Shown: piece after piece, positions 8,315 through 18,500 of the stretch
Layout of the letters: every line of letters starts with the position of its first letter
How positions within the stretch are numbered: position 1 is the first letter of the stretch
Source of the DNA: Pseudomonas lopnurensis
GTDB lineage: Bacteria > Pseudomonadota > Gammaproteobacteria > Pseudomonadales > Pseudomonadaceae
Direction of reading: 5' to 3'
Length of the DNA: 64,000 nt
Assembly: GCF_015070855.1 (NCBI RefSeq)
Contig: NZ_JADDIX010000077.1
Coordinates: 300,590 to 364,589, forward strand
The notes under the pieces: generated by a model
Seen by the model: only the letters and a program-made list of their open reading frames with translations
Told to the model about the DNA's origin: nothing
The model's database searches: none
Position numbers and translations under genes: made by a program

Positions 8315-10228
8315 TCAAGGCGTCAGGTACGAGGAGCGTGTCAGCCCCAGGCGCAACGCATCGATGTACTGGGTCCGCTCCTTGGCGCTCAGCCTGGCGC
8401 TGGCCACCTTGTCGCGGTAGTAGGTCATCAGTTCCTCGGGCGACAAGTGCACATAGCGCAGCATGTCCTCGATGGTGTCGTGGGTCTCGATGCCGGCGTG
8501 GTAGTAGCTGCCATCCTCGCGCTGATAGACGTTCACCGAATCGGTATCGCCGAACAGGTTGTGCATGTCGCCGAGGATTTCCTGATAGGCGCCCACCAGG
8601 AACACGCCGAGGAAATATTCCTCGCCGGGCGCGACCTCATGCACCGGCATGCTGCTCTCGATGCTCTGCTCGTCGACGTAGTGCTTGATCTTGCCATCCG
8701 AGTCGCAGGTCAGGTCCTGCAGCACCGCGCGGCGCACCGGTTCCTCGCCCAGCCGCTGCAGCGGGACGATGGGCAGGATCTGGTCGATCGCCCAGGTATC
8801 GGGCAGGCTCTGGAACACCGAGAAATTGCAGATGTACTTGTCCGCCAGCTTGTCGTTGAGCTCGTCGAGCACCGCCCGGTGCGAACGCTGGCGCGCCTTG
8901 AGCTGGTTGTACAGGCGGCGGCAGATGGCGAAATAGCTCTGCTCGGCCAACGCCTTCTGCGCCAGGCTCAGCTTGCCGGAGGCGTATTGCGCACCCGATT
9001 CGCTCATGTAGTGGGTGGCGCGCCAGTAGGTCTCGGTGACCATTTCCGGGTCGGTCGGCCCGAGCAGGTCGGCCAGCGACTGGACGATGTCCGGCAGCTC
9101 GTCGTAGTTGTCGATCTGCGGCACCTCGTCGTTGTGCCGCTCGATGTCGGTGACCTGCATCACCAGCACCGCGTGGTGCGCCGTCATCGCCCGGCCGCTC
9201 TCGGAGAAGATGTGCGGGTGCGGCAGCTCCTGGCGATCGCAGAATTCCTTGAGCATGCCGACCACGGTACCGGCGTACTCGTCCATGTCGTAGTTGATCG
9301 AGCTGGCATTGCGCGAATGGGTGCCGTCGTAGTCGACCCCCAGCCCGCCGCCGACGTCGATGTAATCCACCGGCAAGCCCAGCGCGCGCAGCTCGGCGTA
9401 ATAGCGGATCGCCTCGCGAAAGCCCTGGCGATAGTCGGCCAGGTTGGCGATCTGCGAGCCCATGTGAAAGTGCAGCAGGCGAATCCCCTGGTCGACCCCG
9501 GCCGCCCGGAAGCGCTCGATCACCGACAGCAGCTGCGCCGCCGACAGGCCGAACTTGGAGCGCTCGCCACCGGTATCCGCCCATTTCGACGAGGCCAGCG
9601 AGGACAGCCGCACGCGCAAGCCCACCTGCGGCGTCAGCTTGAGCTCGGTCGCCTCCTCGATCACCAGCCCGACCTCGGATTCCTTCTCGATGACGATGAA
9701 GACGTTATGGCCGAGCTTCTGTCCCATCAACGCCAGGCGGATGAACTCGCGGTCCTTGTAGCCGTTGCAGACGATGGTGCCGCCCTTCGGCGCCAGCGCC
9801 AGCACGGCCATCAGCTCCGGCTTGGAGCCCGCCTCCAACCCGATGGACACGTTCTGCGTGGCGATGATGTTCTCCACCACCGCTTCCTGCTGGTTGACCT
9901 TGATCGGATACAGCGCGGTGTACTTGCCAGCGTACTCCATGCGCTCGATATTGGCGTCGAAGGCACCGGTCAGGCGCCGCACGCGATCCTGCAGGATGCC
10001 AGGGAAGCGCACCAGCAACGGCAACGACAAGCCAGCCTCGCGCAACTGCTCGATCAGGCCGCTGAACTCGATCGGCGCGCCGTCCGGTCCCTGCGGGCGG
10101 ACTTCGACCTTGCCCTGATCGTTGATCGCGAAATAACCCGCCCCCCAATGGCGGATGCCATAGATGCTGCGGCTGTCGGCTGCAGTCCATTGGCTGCCGT
10201 CGTCTTTACGTGTGCGTCGTACAGGCAT
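8315..10228 (-). CDS. speA: biosynthetic arginine decarboxylase
   Basis: A PLP-dependent fold III decarboxylase of 637 residues, the usual SpeA length. It converts L-arginine to agmatine, the first step of the agmatine route to putrescine. The PLP-binding Lys110 is in LYPIKVNQQ. Other hallmarks are [41 protein letters not shown] and [14 protein letters not shown] start at [14 protein letters not shown] because GGAGG lies 5 bases upstream and the N-terminus fits Pseudomonas SpeA. The next gene upstream on the same strand is a SUI1-family factor. Confidence 0.96.
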   Translation of the reverse strand: MPVRRTRKDDGSQWTAADSRSIYGIRHWGAGYFAINDQGKVEVRPQGPDGAPIEFSGLIEQLREAGLSLPLLVRFPGILQDRVRRLTGAFDANIERMEYAGKYTALYPIKVNQQEAVVENIIATQNVSIGLEAGSKPELMAVLALAPKGGTIVCNGYKDREFIRLALMGQKLGHNVFIVIEKESEVGLVIEEATELKLTPQVGLRVRLSSLASSKWADTGGERSKFGLSAAQLLSVIERFRAAGVDQGIRLLHFHMGSQIANLADYRQGFREAIRYYAELRALGLPVDYIDVGGGLGVDYDGTHSRNASSINYDMDEYAGTVVGMLKEFCDRQELPHPHIFSESGRAMTAHHAVLVMQVTDIERHNDEVPQIDNYDELPDIVQSLADLLGPTDPEMVTETYWRATHYMSESGAQYASGKLSLAQKALAEQSYFAICRRLYNQLKARQRSHRAVLDELNDKLADKYICNFSVFQSLPDTWAIDQILPIVPLQRLGEEPVRRAVLQDLTCDSDGKIKHYVDEQSIESSMPVHEVAPGEEYFLGVFLVGAYQEILGDMHNLFGDTDSVNVYQREDGSYYHAGIETHDTIEDMLRYVHLSPEELMTYYRDKVASARLSAKERTQYIDALRLGLTRSSYLTP

Positions 10229-10350
10229 CGAGGCCTCCGGAAGAAATGACTGTTTCGCAGCGGGCATGAATTGCCGCGCGAAGGCTATGCGGCTTCGACA
10301 GCCGATATGCAAGAAATAGCGGAAAAGACGGAGTACGGGCGTGAAGGCAG

Positions 10351-10722
10351 TCAGCCACCGGACTTCTTCGCCTTGAACCCACGTTTGCTCAGCTCGTCGA
10401 TGAGCAACTGGACATGATCGCCCTGGATCTCGATCACCCCATCCTTGAGCGCGCCGCCGGTACCGCAACGGCGCTTCAACGCGCTGGCCAGCTCCTTGAG
10501 CTCGGCCTCCGGCAACGGCACGCCCGTGACGGTGGTGACGGTCTTGCCACCACGCCCCTTGCTTTCACGGCGCACCCGGGCGATGCCATCGCCTTCGGCA
10601 ATGGCCGTCTGCCTGCAGACACACGCATCGACCGGCTTGCCGCAATCGGGGCAATGACGCCCCGATTCGGTGGAATAGACCAGCCCGCCCAGGCTGGCGA
10701 GTGAGGTGGTTTTCTTCGCCAC
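10351..10722 (-). CDS. SUI1/eIF1-family translation factor (YciH-like)
   Basis: A 123-residue protein with a C-terminal SUI1 (eIF1-like) domain, in which [19 protein letters not shown] and the [15 protein letters not shown] segment are diagnostic. The N-terminus carries a compact Cys cluster ([13 protein letters not shown]), possibly a metal site. The family member YciH is implicated in start-site fidelity. The start is inferred to be GTG at 10722, giving [13 protein letters not shown] after a GAGAGG ribosome-binding site; upstream frame lacks family similarity. Co-oriented with speA, 120 bases apart. Confidence 0.88.
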   Translation of the reverse strand: MAKKTTSLASLGGLVYSTESGRHCPDCGKPVDACVCRQTAIAEGDGIARVRRESKGRGGKTVTTVTGVPLPEAELKELASALKRRCGTGGALKDGVIEIQGDHVQLLIDELSKRGFKAKKSGG

Positions 10723-11078
10723 CGGACACCTCTCGATCAAACGGATGGAAGCCGCGCCAGCAGGCGGCGGAAAAGCGCGCAATTTAACAGACCGAGGCGA
10801 ACGAATCCGCCACTGCTCGACAAAACTTTCCGCCACCTCCCGGCGCTTCGGCTTGCCGAGGGTCAACCATCGACTATTCGAGAAAGGAGGCCATGTGCCC
10901 GCTACGTGTTGCGCGGAGGCGTCTGTAGGAGCGGGCCATGCCCGCGAACAACGCGCGCAAAAGCTTCACGGTATGACCTCGACGTCCCCGCCCGCGATTC
11001 GCGCGCATGGCGCGCTCCTACAATGATTCTCCGTGACTGCCTGAACGCCATCAGCCCATAGAGCGAATGAAACCCGCC
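10723..11078. other. spacer of about 350 bases with REP pair
   Basis: No gene seen. It contains the inverted REP pair at 10924-11022. The rest holds a few AGGAGG-like stretches with no open frame of convincing composition. Confidence 0.55.
10924..11022. repeat. REP pair, family C (GTAGGAGCGnGCCATGCnCGCGAA)
   Basis: Left arm TGTAGGAGCGGGCCATGCCC followed by GCGAA, and an inverted right arm TTCGCGCGCATGGCGCGCTC followed by CTACA. This is the common Pseudomonas REP sequence in head-to-head (BIME-like) orientation. It lies in the spacer between the SUI1-family gene and thiO. Confidence 0.85.
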
Positions 11079-12191
11079 CTACACGATCCGCCCGGTCGGT
11101 GCATAGGGCGCCGGATCGACCACCGGCTCGCGTCCGAGCATCAGGTCGGTCAGCAACTGGCAGGAGGCGGGCGCCAGTACCAGGCCGTTGCGGAAATGCC
11201 CGCAATTGAGCCAGAGCCCGTCGAAGCCACTCACCGCTCCGATATAGGGAACCCCGTCCGGCGAACCGGGACGCAGCCCCGCCCAATGCCTGACCACCTG
11301 TGCACCGGCCAGCGCCGGCAGCAGCTCGATCGCGGTCGCCTTGAGGCTTTGCAGCGCCTCTTCGGTGGGCACCTTGTCGAAGCCGACATCCTCCAGCGTA
11401 CTGCCGACCAGGATATGACCATCGCGACGGGGAATCGCATAGCGCCGCTCGGCCAGCACCATGCTGGGCAGGAAGTCTTCGGCGCACTTGAAGAGAATCA
11501 TCTGCCCTTTCATCGGTTTCACCGGCACCTCCAGCCCCAGCGTGGCCAGCAGCTCGCCGCTCCAGGCGCCTGCCGCCACGACCACCTGGTCAGCGCGCCG
11601 CTCGCCCTGCGCCGTCTGCACACCGACGATCCGCCCGCCGTCGCGCACGAACCCCGTCACCGGGCATTGCTCGACCACGCGCACGTTCGGCAACCGCTGC
11701 AGCGCCTCGCGCAGCGCCCGCAACAACCGCGGGTTACGCACATTCGCCACGCCGGGCATGTACACCGCACGAGAATAACCGCCGCCCAGCGACGGCACCG
11801 CCTCGTGCACCTCGCTCATCGGTACCGAACGCAAGGGCCGCCCATGGCGCTCGGCCCACGCCAGCGCTTGGGCTTCGTCATCCAGATCCAGCCAGTACAG
11901 ACCGGTCACATGCACCTCGGGATCGACCCCGGTCTCCGCCAGCAGCCGCTGGCCCAACTGCGGATAGAAATCCTGCGACCAATGCGCCAGTGCGGTGACC
12001 GCCGGACTGTAGCGCCACGGATACAGCGGCGAAACGATACCGCCCCCGGCCCAGGAGGCTTCGCTGCCAACGGCGGCGGACTCCAGCAACAAAACAGACT
12101 TGCCGGCCTGCGCCAGCCGATAGGCAGACAGCAGGCCGATTACCCCGGCGCCGACAACGATCACATCTTGGTCCACTTTCCTCTCCACCAT
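11079..12191 (-). CDS. thiO: glycine oxidase ThiO / FAD-dependent amino acid oxidase
   Basis: A flavoprotein of about 370 residues. The N-terminal Rossmann motif VIVVGAGVIGLLSAYRLA ends at an acidic residue (LLLE) that binds FAD ribose. The C-terminal WAGLRPGSPDGVPYIG segment and the length match ThiO, which oxidises glycine to the imine used for thiazole synthesis. Position next to fimT is the Pseudomonas arrangement (PA4548 type). The start is uncertain: ATG at 12191 is used; GTG at 12212 or GTG at 12176 are alternatives. A general D-amino-acid oxidase remains possible. Confidence 0.85.
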   Translation of the reverse strand: MVERKVDQDVIVVGAGVIGLLSAYRLAQAGKSVLLLESAAVGSEASWAGGGIVSPLYPWRYSPAVTALAHWSQDFYPQLGQRLLAETGVDPEVHVTGLYWLDLDDEAQALAWAERHGRPLRSVPMSEVHEAVPSLGGGYSRAVYMPGVANVRNPRLLRALREALQRLPNVRVVEQCPVTGFVRDGGRIVGVQTAQGERRADQVVVAAGAWSGELLATLGLEVPVKPMKGQMILFKCAEDFLPSMVLAERRYAIPRRDGHILVGSTLEDVGFDKVPTEEALQSLKATAIELLPALAGAQVVRHWAGLRPGSPDGVPYIGAVSGFDGLWLNCGHFRNGLVLAPASCQLLTDLMLGREPVVDPAPYAPTGRIV

Positions 12192-12223
12192 CTGGTTCAC
12201 ATTTCTGCCCACCCCGACTTGAC

Positions 12224-12238
12224 TGGCGGGCAGGCTGC
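12224..12238 (+). promoter_or_regulatory. possible sigma-54 (-24/-12) promoter for fimT
   Basis: TGGCGGGCAGGCTGC has TGGC and TGC at the spacing of the RpoN consensus (GG to GC 12 bases apart), about 90 bases before the fimT start. An overlapping TTGACT (12219-12224) could equally be a weak sigma-70 -35 element, so this is a suggestion only. Confidence 0.3.
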
Positions 12239-12329
12239 TTTAAAAGAACTCCTGCGAAGGCCATGCAGCGCCACCACGCGCCACAGCAGCCAGGACGGCT
12301 GAACATCATACGTGCAAAGGAACCGCACT

Positions 12330-12827
12330 ATGGCGAACCGAAATCAAGGCTTCACCCTGATCGAACTGATTAGCACGCTAGCGATACTGGCCATCGTCGC
12401 CTCGATAGCCGTGCCGGCACTCACCGAACTGATCGAGAGGAATCGTCAGCAAGCGCTCATGCACAAGATCCAGAATGTCCTGCACAACGCCCGCGCCCAG
12501 GCGGTCATGCAGCGCCGCACCATCGAGGTTTGCGGCAGCCGTGACGGCCAGGACTGCTCGACGAGCTGGGCCGACGGCTGGCTCGTGCGCACCGCAAGTG
12601 GCCAGCTACTGCAGCTCACCCAGCTTCCCACGCGTGATGCACTGCGCTGGAACGGTTTCGGCCAGAGCATTCGTTTTCACGACAACGGCACAAGCCCCAC
12701 CGGCAATGGGCGATTCTACCAATGCCACAAGGGCCAGCTAGCCTGGCAGCTCGTCCTCAGCCGCCAAGGACGCCTGCGCCCGGGAACGCCGACGGAGAAC
12801 GTAAGCAAAGCCAGCCTATGCGATTGA
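12330..12827 (+). CDS. fimT: FimT-like type IV minor pseudopilin (GspH domain)
   Basis: A 165-residue prepilin. The class III leader MANRNQG is followed by FTLIELISTLAILAIVASIAVP, cleaved and N-methylated by PilD after Gly7; Glu5 of the mature protein is present. The C-terminal part is GspH/FimT-like and has four Cys residues. Length and first position in the minor pilin cluster match FimT. AAAGGAA precedes the ATG. FimT in P. aeruginosa is dispensable for twitching but FimT-like pilins have been linked to DNA uptake in other species. Confidence 0.9.
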   Translation: MANRNQGFTLIELISTLAILAIVASIAVPALTELIERNRQQALMHKIQNVLHNARAQAVMQRRTIEVCGSRDGQDCSTSWADGWLVRTASGQLLQLTQLPTRDALRWNGFGQSIRFHDNGTSPTGNGRFYQCHKGQLAWQLVLSRQGRLRPGTPTENVSKASLCD

Positions 12828-12899
12828 TGTCCTCGCACCGAAGCGCCGCACAAAGCTTGACGCAGCTCACACCGCATGGAGCGGGCAAATCGATGACCG

Positions 12900-12909
12900 A
12901 CCGCCCGTC
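12900..12909 (+). promoter_or_regulatory. possible AlgR-binding site upstream of fimU
   Basis: ACCGCCCGTC matches 8 of 10 positions of the AlgR core ACCGTTCGTC. It lies 87 bases before the fimU start in a 168-base gap separating fimT from fimU. The P. aeruginosa fimU-pilE operon is AlgR-controlled, so the location is sensible, but one imperfect match is weak evidence. Confidence 0.3.
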
Positions 12910-12995
12910 CACGTAAACGCGCCAACCATCTTTCCCGCGGGGACAAGACAACGGCGCATTTGCATCATCCGCTCACGATTGTCCTGGAGCACACC

Positions 12996-13493
12996 ATGTC
13001 ACGCCGAACCGACATGCACGGATTCACCTTGGTCGAGCTGATGATCACCGTTGCTCTGCTGGCGATATTCGCGGTCATCGCCATCCCCAGCTTCGGCACC
13101 CTGATCCGCAACAATCAGTTGCAGAGCAAGGCTGAGGAACTGGTTGCCTTCCTACAACACGCCCGCGGACAAGCGGTCGTCAACCGCACGCCCTACGAGA
13201 TATGGATCAAGGCCAATGGGCCGTGGGAAATCCGCAAGGCCGGCAGCGGCGAAGTCGAGCGCATTCTGGCGCACGATCCCGAGCAGGTGCTCATCCTCGC
13301 TTCCTCTCTCAGCGACGACAAACTGCTCTACCGCGCCAACGGCACCGCCACGGCCGCCAGGTTCACCCTCTGCCGCGATGCCGACCCCAGCACGGGCTAC
13401 CTGCTCGAAGTCCAGCCCAGCGGCAGCACTCTTCTCTATCCGCGCGGCAGGCAAGACGCCACTGGTGCCGCCTTGGACAGCTGCGCCCCATGA
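12996..13493 (+). CDS. fimU: minor pilin FimU
   Basis: A 165-residue prepilin with leader MSRRTDMHG, cleavage before FTLVELMITVALLAIFAVIAIP, mature Glu5 present, and a GspH-like C-terminal domain with a late Cys pair. It is the first gene of the tight block fimU-pilV-pilW-pilX-pilY1-pilE, so it probably heads the operon. In the known system FimU joins PilV, PilW, PilX and PilE in the priming complex at the pilus tip. GGAG sits about 8 bases before the ATG. The stop overlaps the alternative pilV start. Confidence 0.93.
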   Translation: MSRRTDMHGFTLVELMITVALLAIFAVIAIPSFGTLIRNNQLQSKAEELVAFLQHARGQAVVNRTPYEIWIKANGPWEIRKAGSGEVERILAHDPEQVLILASSLSDDKLLYRANGTATAARFTLCRDADPSTGYLLEVQPSGSTLLYPRGRQDATGAALDSCAP

Positions 13494-13501
13494 GGAATGC
13501 G

Positions 13502-14059
13502 ATGACGACCAACAAAGGCTTCAGCCTGATCGAAGTGCTCGTGGCACTGCTGCTGACCACCATCGGAATACTCGGCATGGTGGCCTTGCAGGGACGCAGC
13601 ATCCAATACACCCAGGATTCGGTGCAACGCAACACCGCCATCGTATTGGCTGGCGACCTGATCGAAATCATGCGGGCCCACCCGAAGGCGCTCTTCGACA
13701 TGGCACCGCCGCAGTTCCCCATGAACAGCGGGATAAAGAGCGCCTCCCTGCTCTACAAGAAGAAAGGCGACGACTTCGCCAATCGCGCCGCCTGCGTGAC
13801 GAGCCCGACCCGCATCGCCAAGACCGCGCAAGAATTTCGCGACTGCTGGGCCGACAGGGTCGAGGCCCTGCTGCCCGGCGGTGCGGAGCTGTTCGAGGAC
13901 CACACCTACATCTGCCGCAGCTCCACACCTGGCGACTGCGACGACAAGGGTTCGATGATCGAGATTCGCCTGGCCTGGCAAGTTCGCGAGGGAGCCTGCC
14001 TCGATGCCAGCAATCCCGATGACACCGTTTGCACCTACACCGTGCGGGTAGAGCCATGA
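13502..14059 (+). CDS. pilV: minor pilin PilV
   Basis: A 185-residue prepilin with the short leader MTTNKG and then FSLIEVLVALLLTTIGILGM, typical of PilV. The conserved stretch SIQYTQDSVQRNTA follows, matching P. aeruginosa PilV closely. I start at 13502 because GAGGA lies 5 bases upstream; an ATG at 13490 overlapping the fimU stop would add four residues. Its stop overlaps the pilW ATG. PilV bridges PilX/PilW to the tip complex in the minor-pilin initiation model. Confidence 0.92.
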   Translation: MTTNKGFSLIEVLVALLLTTIGILGMVALQGRSIQYTQDSVQRNTAIVLAGDLIEIMRAHPKALFDMAPPQFPMNSGIKSASLLYKKKGDDFANRAACVTSPTRIAKTAQEFRDCWADRVEALLPGGAELFEDHTYICRSSTPGDCDDKGSMIEIRLAWQVREGACLDASNPDDTVCTYTVRVEP

Positions 14060-14907
14060 ACAAGATGAACGAGCAAGCCGGCCTGTCGATGATCGAACTG
14101 CTGATCGCGCTCGCCATCAGCAGCTTTCTTATCCTCGGCATTACCCAGGTCTATATCGACAACAAGCGCAACTACGTCTTCCAGCAGAACCAGGCCGGCA
14201 ACCTGGAAAGCAGCCGCTTCGCCGCGTTGACCATCAGCGACTACCTGGGCAAGGCCGGCTATCGTCGGACGCCGTCGGCGCTGCTGGATATCGTCTTCCC
14301 CTCGCGCCCGGCCGCGAACGGCTGTCTCGCCTTCAGCGCAGGGCATGCCGTCACCGGGCTCGATCCCAGCGAGGGCACCGGCTTCTGCATCCGCTACCAA
14401 CCGCAGACCAGTGGCGAACTGGACTGCCAGGGCGCGGCCAGCCCCGTCGCCTATGACGAAGCCTTCCCCTCGGGCCCGACCAGCGAAAGCGACCTCACCG
14501 TACTGGCATTCAAGTACGAACCCAGCGTGGACGGCGAGTTGCAGGAGGGCCGCCTGCTGTGCAAAAGCCTGAATGCAACCAGCCCACAGTACGGCGAACT
14601 GCTGCGCGGCATCGCCGACCTGCGCCTGGATTTCGGTGTGGGCAACACGGACATGCTGGAAAAGGAAGTCACCACCTTCGTCCCGCAAGCGGACTGGTCT
14701 CCGTCCAGCGGCGCAATCCGCAGCGTGCGCTATGCCCTGCTGCTGGCCAGCCGTGCAGGACAGCGCGATGGCGATGACTCGAAGATTCTCGCCGACTGGC
14801 TGCGCGAGGCGCCGGCAGACGCCCAGGCCAGGCTGCAGGAGGCGGACAACAAGCGCATCTACCAGATCGCAGGCAGCACCCAGACCATCAGGAATCTCAT
14901 GCCATGA
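14056..14907 (+). CDS. pilW: minor pilin PilW
   Basis: A 283-residue prepilin, the large size typical of PilW. The leader MNKMNEQAG is followed by LSMIELLIALAISSFLILGI with Glu5 present, and the C-terminal part is the long PilW/GspJ-like domain. Start codon overlaps the pilV stop (ATGA), and the end overlaps pilX by four bases. PilW and PilX are required with PilY1 for surface-contact signalling in P. aeruginosa. Confidence 0.92.
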   Translation: MNKMNEQAGLSMIELLIALAISSFLILGITQVYIDNKRNYVFQQNQAGNLESSRFAALTISDYLGKAGYRRTPSALLDIVFPSRPAANGCLAFSAGHAVTGLDPSEGTGFCIRYQPQTSGELDCQGAASPVAYDEAFPSGPTSESDLTVLAFKYEPSVDGELQEGRLLCKSLNATSPQYGELLRGIADLRLDFGVGNTDMLEKEVTTFVPQADWSPSSGAIRSVRYALLLASRAGQRDGDDSKILADWLREAPADAQARLQEADNKRIYQIAGSTQTIRNLMP

Positions 14908-15509
14908 CCCCTCTCTTTCGCAAGTCCCAAGGCGGCGCGGTATTGCTCGTTTCCCTCGTCATGCTGCTGGTACTGACCCTGCTGGCCGTCAGCAGCATGC
15001 GCGGTGTCACCCTCGAGTCGCGTATTACCGCCAACCGCGCTCATGACATGCAATTCCAGAATGTTGCCGATGCGGCCCTGCGCGAAGCCGAGTTCCGCTT
15101 CTATGGTCCAGGCAACCTGGTCGACAAGCTGGAAGCAAACGCCCAGAACTGCTCCTCGTCGAACACACTGAAAACCAACGGGCTCAACAAGCCCTGCCTG
15201 CTCGAAATCAAGACCGATCGCTTGCTGACCTTCGTCGAGACCCCCAAGCTAATTGTCGCGAACTTCCTCGAAGTGCCCTCGAACATCTGGATGCCCTATC
15301 GCGGCACCGACCCGGCAGCCGAGACCAAAGGCGATGCCTATTACCACAGCATCGTGGCGGATGAAACCGGCAATGCCGTCGTCAACGCTGAATACGGCGG
15401 GCGCGGCGAGGGAAGCGGCACCTACTTCTACCTCAACAACGGCAAAACCGGCGATGCCCTGTATCTGCAGTCGACGCACGCCAACATCTACCTTGGCCTT
15501 AACAATTGA
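14904..15509 (+). CDS. pilX: minor pilin PilX
   Basis: A 201-residue GspK/PilX-type pilin. After leader MTPLFRKSQGG the hydrophobic helix AVLLVSLVMLLVLTLLAVSS lacks the usual Glu5, as is normal for PilX/GspK, which are thought to cap the tip. The conserved ESRITANRAHDMQFQNVADA region follows. Overlaps pilW by four bases and is 11 bases from pilY1. Confidence 0.92.
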   Translation: MTPLFRKSQGGAVLLVSLVMLLVLTLLAVSSMRGVTLESRITANRAHDMQFQNVADAALREAEFRFYGPGNLVDKLEANAQNCSSSNTLKTNGLNKPCLLEIKTDRLLTFVETPKLIVANFLEVPSNIWMPYRGTDPAAETKGDAYYHSIVADETGNAVVNAEYGGRGEGSGTYFYLNNGKTGDALYLQSTHANIYLGLNN

Positions 15510-15520
15510 GAGCCGACACC

Positions 15521-18500
15521 ATGCTCCGTTCCCGTCCCCACTCTCGCACCAAGACGCTCTCGTACGCGGTCTTCGGCGTGCTCCTGCTCAGTGCTGCCGA
15601 TGCCTTTGCGACCGTCTCCCAGAGCCCGTTGAGCCTGACCGTAGGCGTTCCGCCGAACATGCTGCTGACCCTCGACGACTCGGGCAGTATGCGCTGGGCC
15701 TTCGCTCCGGATAACAAAAGCGGCTATTCCACTACACGCCGCGCCAAGTCGAGCACCTTCAACCCGATCTACTACAACCAGGAGGCGAGCTACCAGGCGC
15801 CGATCGTCTTCGACGCATCAGGCAACGAGAACCAGCTTTCCACCAGTTTCACCTCGGCTCTGGTCAACGGTTACAACAGCGATCGCGGTAATCTGAATCT
15901 CTCTGACGGCTACAAGGTGTCTTGGACCTATGTGCTGGAAGAGGGTTTGCCCACCAGCTACGGCTATAGCAGCACCAGCAACCGGTTGGCGGAAAACCCC
16001 TCTGCAGACTTTTCCTGTTATGTGGAGTCTCTGAATAGCAACGGCTCATACAAAACTTGCAATCTCAGCACAGGGAAAACGATTAAGATCACTCGCGGTG
16101 CTGATACCGGTGGCTGGAACTCAACTCGGACTTGCACTGCCGCTACTGATAACTGGGTTGCTGGAGACTGCACCTACAATAGCAGTAATGGCCGCTATAC
16201 AGGCAGTTGGGCACGCAAGGGAGTCCCAGCGTACTACTACATTTACGACTCGAGCAAAGCGGCGAACTGCACGTTCGACAACGATGACTGTTACACCCTT
16301 CAATTCGTCGGCAGCGATGAACAGCAGAACTTCGCCAACTGGTATTCCTTCTACCGCAACCGTGGCCTGGCAACCATTTCCGCCGCGGCGCTGGCCTTTT
16401 ACGACCTGTCTCCGGCCGTACGCCTGACCTGGCAAGGGCTGGGTCGCTGCACCACCTTCAACGGCAACGACAGCAACTGCCGAAACAACGCCTTCAAGGC
16501 CTACTCACCCGAGCACAAGGGCCAGCTGTATACCTGGCTGCAAAATATCAATTTCAACCAGAGTACCTACCTGCCGGCCGCCATGAAGCGTGCAGGTGAG
16601 TTCTTCAAGACCGCAACGCCCTGGCAGAAGAACCCCAACGGTACCGGCAACACGACGCAGAATACCTACGCCTGCCGCGCCAGCTACCACATCATGATGA
16701 CCGATGGTTTGTGGAACGAATCGGTCAGCGCGCCCGGCAGTTTCCGTCACGACGCCACCACCTTCGACCTGCCCGACGGCCAGCGCAGTTACAGCGGCCA
16801 GGCCCCTTACCATGACAGTCAGAACAACACGCTTGCCGACCTGGCCATGCACTATTGGGCAACCGATCTGAACCCGACCCTCGACAACGAACTACCGCCT
16901 TACCTTCCCTTCAAGAGCGGCGATTCCACAACCGACTATTGGGATCCGCGCAACGACCCGGCCACCTGGCAACACATGACCAACTTCATGATGGGCCTGG
17001 GCCTGACCGAAGCCATGGATCGTTCGGATATTCCATGGGAGGGCGGCACCCACAAAGGCGTCGGCTACCAAGCACTGTTGGCCGGTAACGCAACCTGGCC
17101 ACCCGCCAGCGCTTCGGGCAACAACAATAACGTCTATGACCTGTGGCACGCCGCAATCAACTCACGGGGCGAATTCTTCAGCGTCGACAGTCCGGAAACC
17201 ATGGTCCAGGCGTTCGACGACATTCTGTCGCGCATTGCCGATCGCAAATCCACCGCCGCCCGGCCGGCCATCAATTCCGGCCAGGTCAGTGCCGACGAAA
17301 ACGACAATGGCACGGTCAAGACCGTCTCCTACCAGACTTCTTACGCCAGCGACGACAACTGGTCCGGCGATGTCAAACGCTTCGAGAAGGCCTGGAACGC
17401 CCAGAGCAACACCTTCGAAACCGCCGAAATATGGAGCGCCAAGAACAAGGTACCCGGCTGGCAAAGCCGCACGATCAAGATTGCCGGCAACACCAATAGC
17501 GGGCTGGTGGATTTCAGCTGGGCCAATGCCGGCTCCGCCACCGCCAACGGCACGCTGGCCAATCTGCTCAGCCGCAACCCGGAAAACAGCAACGTAACCG
17601 ATGGCTTGGGCGCGCAGCGGCTAGAGTATCTGCGCGGCAACCGTAGCGGTGAAGGCACCACCTTCCGCCAGCGCAGTGGTGTACTGGGCGACTTCTACTC
17701 GTCCAGCCCAGCGGTGGTGTCCGGGCCGCGCTACCTGGTCAATTTCAGCAACAGGCTCGAAGGCAACACCGCCTACACCACTTTCGCCACCGCCATCGCC
17801 CAGCGCACCCCGCGTCTCTATGTCGGCGGCAACGACGGCATGCTGCATGGTTTCAATGCCCAAACCGGGGTCGAGGAGTTCGCCTTTATTCCAAGTGCGG
17901 TGTTCCACAAGCTGAACAAGCTAACCGGTGCTAACTACAGCCATGAGTTCTATGTCGACGGCAGTCCCGTCGTGGCCGACGTATTCGACGGTACTGAATG
18001 GCGCACCATCCTGGTCGGCACCCTGAAAGCAGGCGGCAAATCGATATTCGCCCTGGACATCACCACCCCAGGCAGCGAGAAGCTGCTTTGGGAGTTCGAC
18101 GACAGCAGCCTGCCTGACGACGCCGCGGTGAAAATGGGCTACAGCTTCTCCCAACCAACCATTGCGCGCCTGCATACCGGAACATGGACCGTGGTGTTCG
18201 GCAATGGCTATGAAAGCGCCAACAACACCAACGGCAAGGCCGCGCTGTTCATCGTCGATGCCATGGAAGGGACTCTGCTCAACAGCCTGGAAGTCGAGGG
18301 TGTGGATGGTATCGCCAATGGTCTGTCCACTCCAAAGCTTGCCGACTACAACGCCGACGGTGTAGCGGACTATGCCTACGCGGGAGACCTGCAGGGCAAC
18401 GTCTGGCGCTTCGACCTGCTGCGTAACGGCCGTAGCGACACCGCGCCCTTCACCACCGAAGACGATAGCGAAAACGCTGTCTCGAATTTCGAAGTGGCCT

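Noticed and set aside
8213-10249. A 678-codon plus-strand frame opposite speA
   Set aside because: Antisense to speA, begins inside a repeat, and shows no domain.
12213-12312. Extension of thiO to a start beyond 12191
   Set aside because: Upstream starts have no convincing ribosome-binding site and the added residues match no ThiO N-terminus; kept only as an uncertainty.
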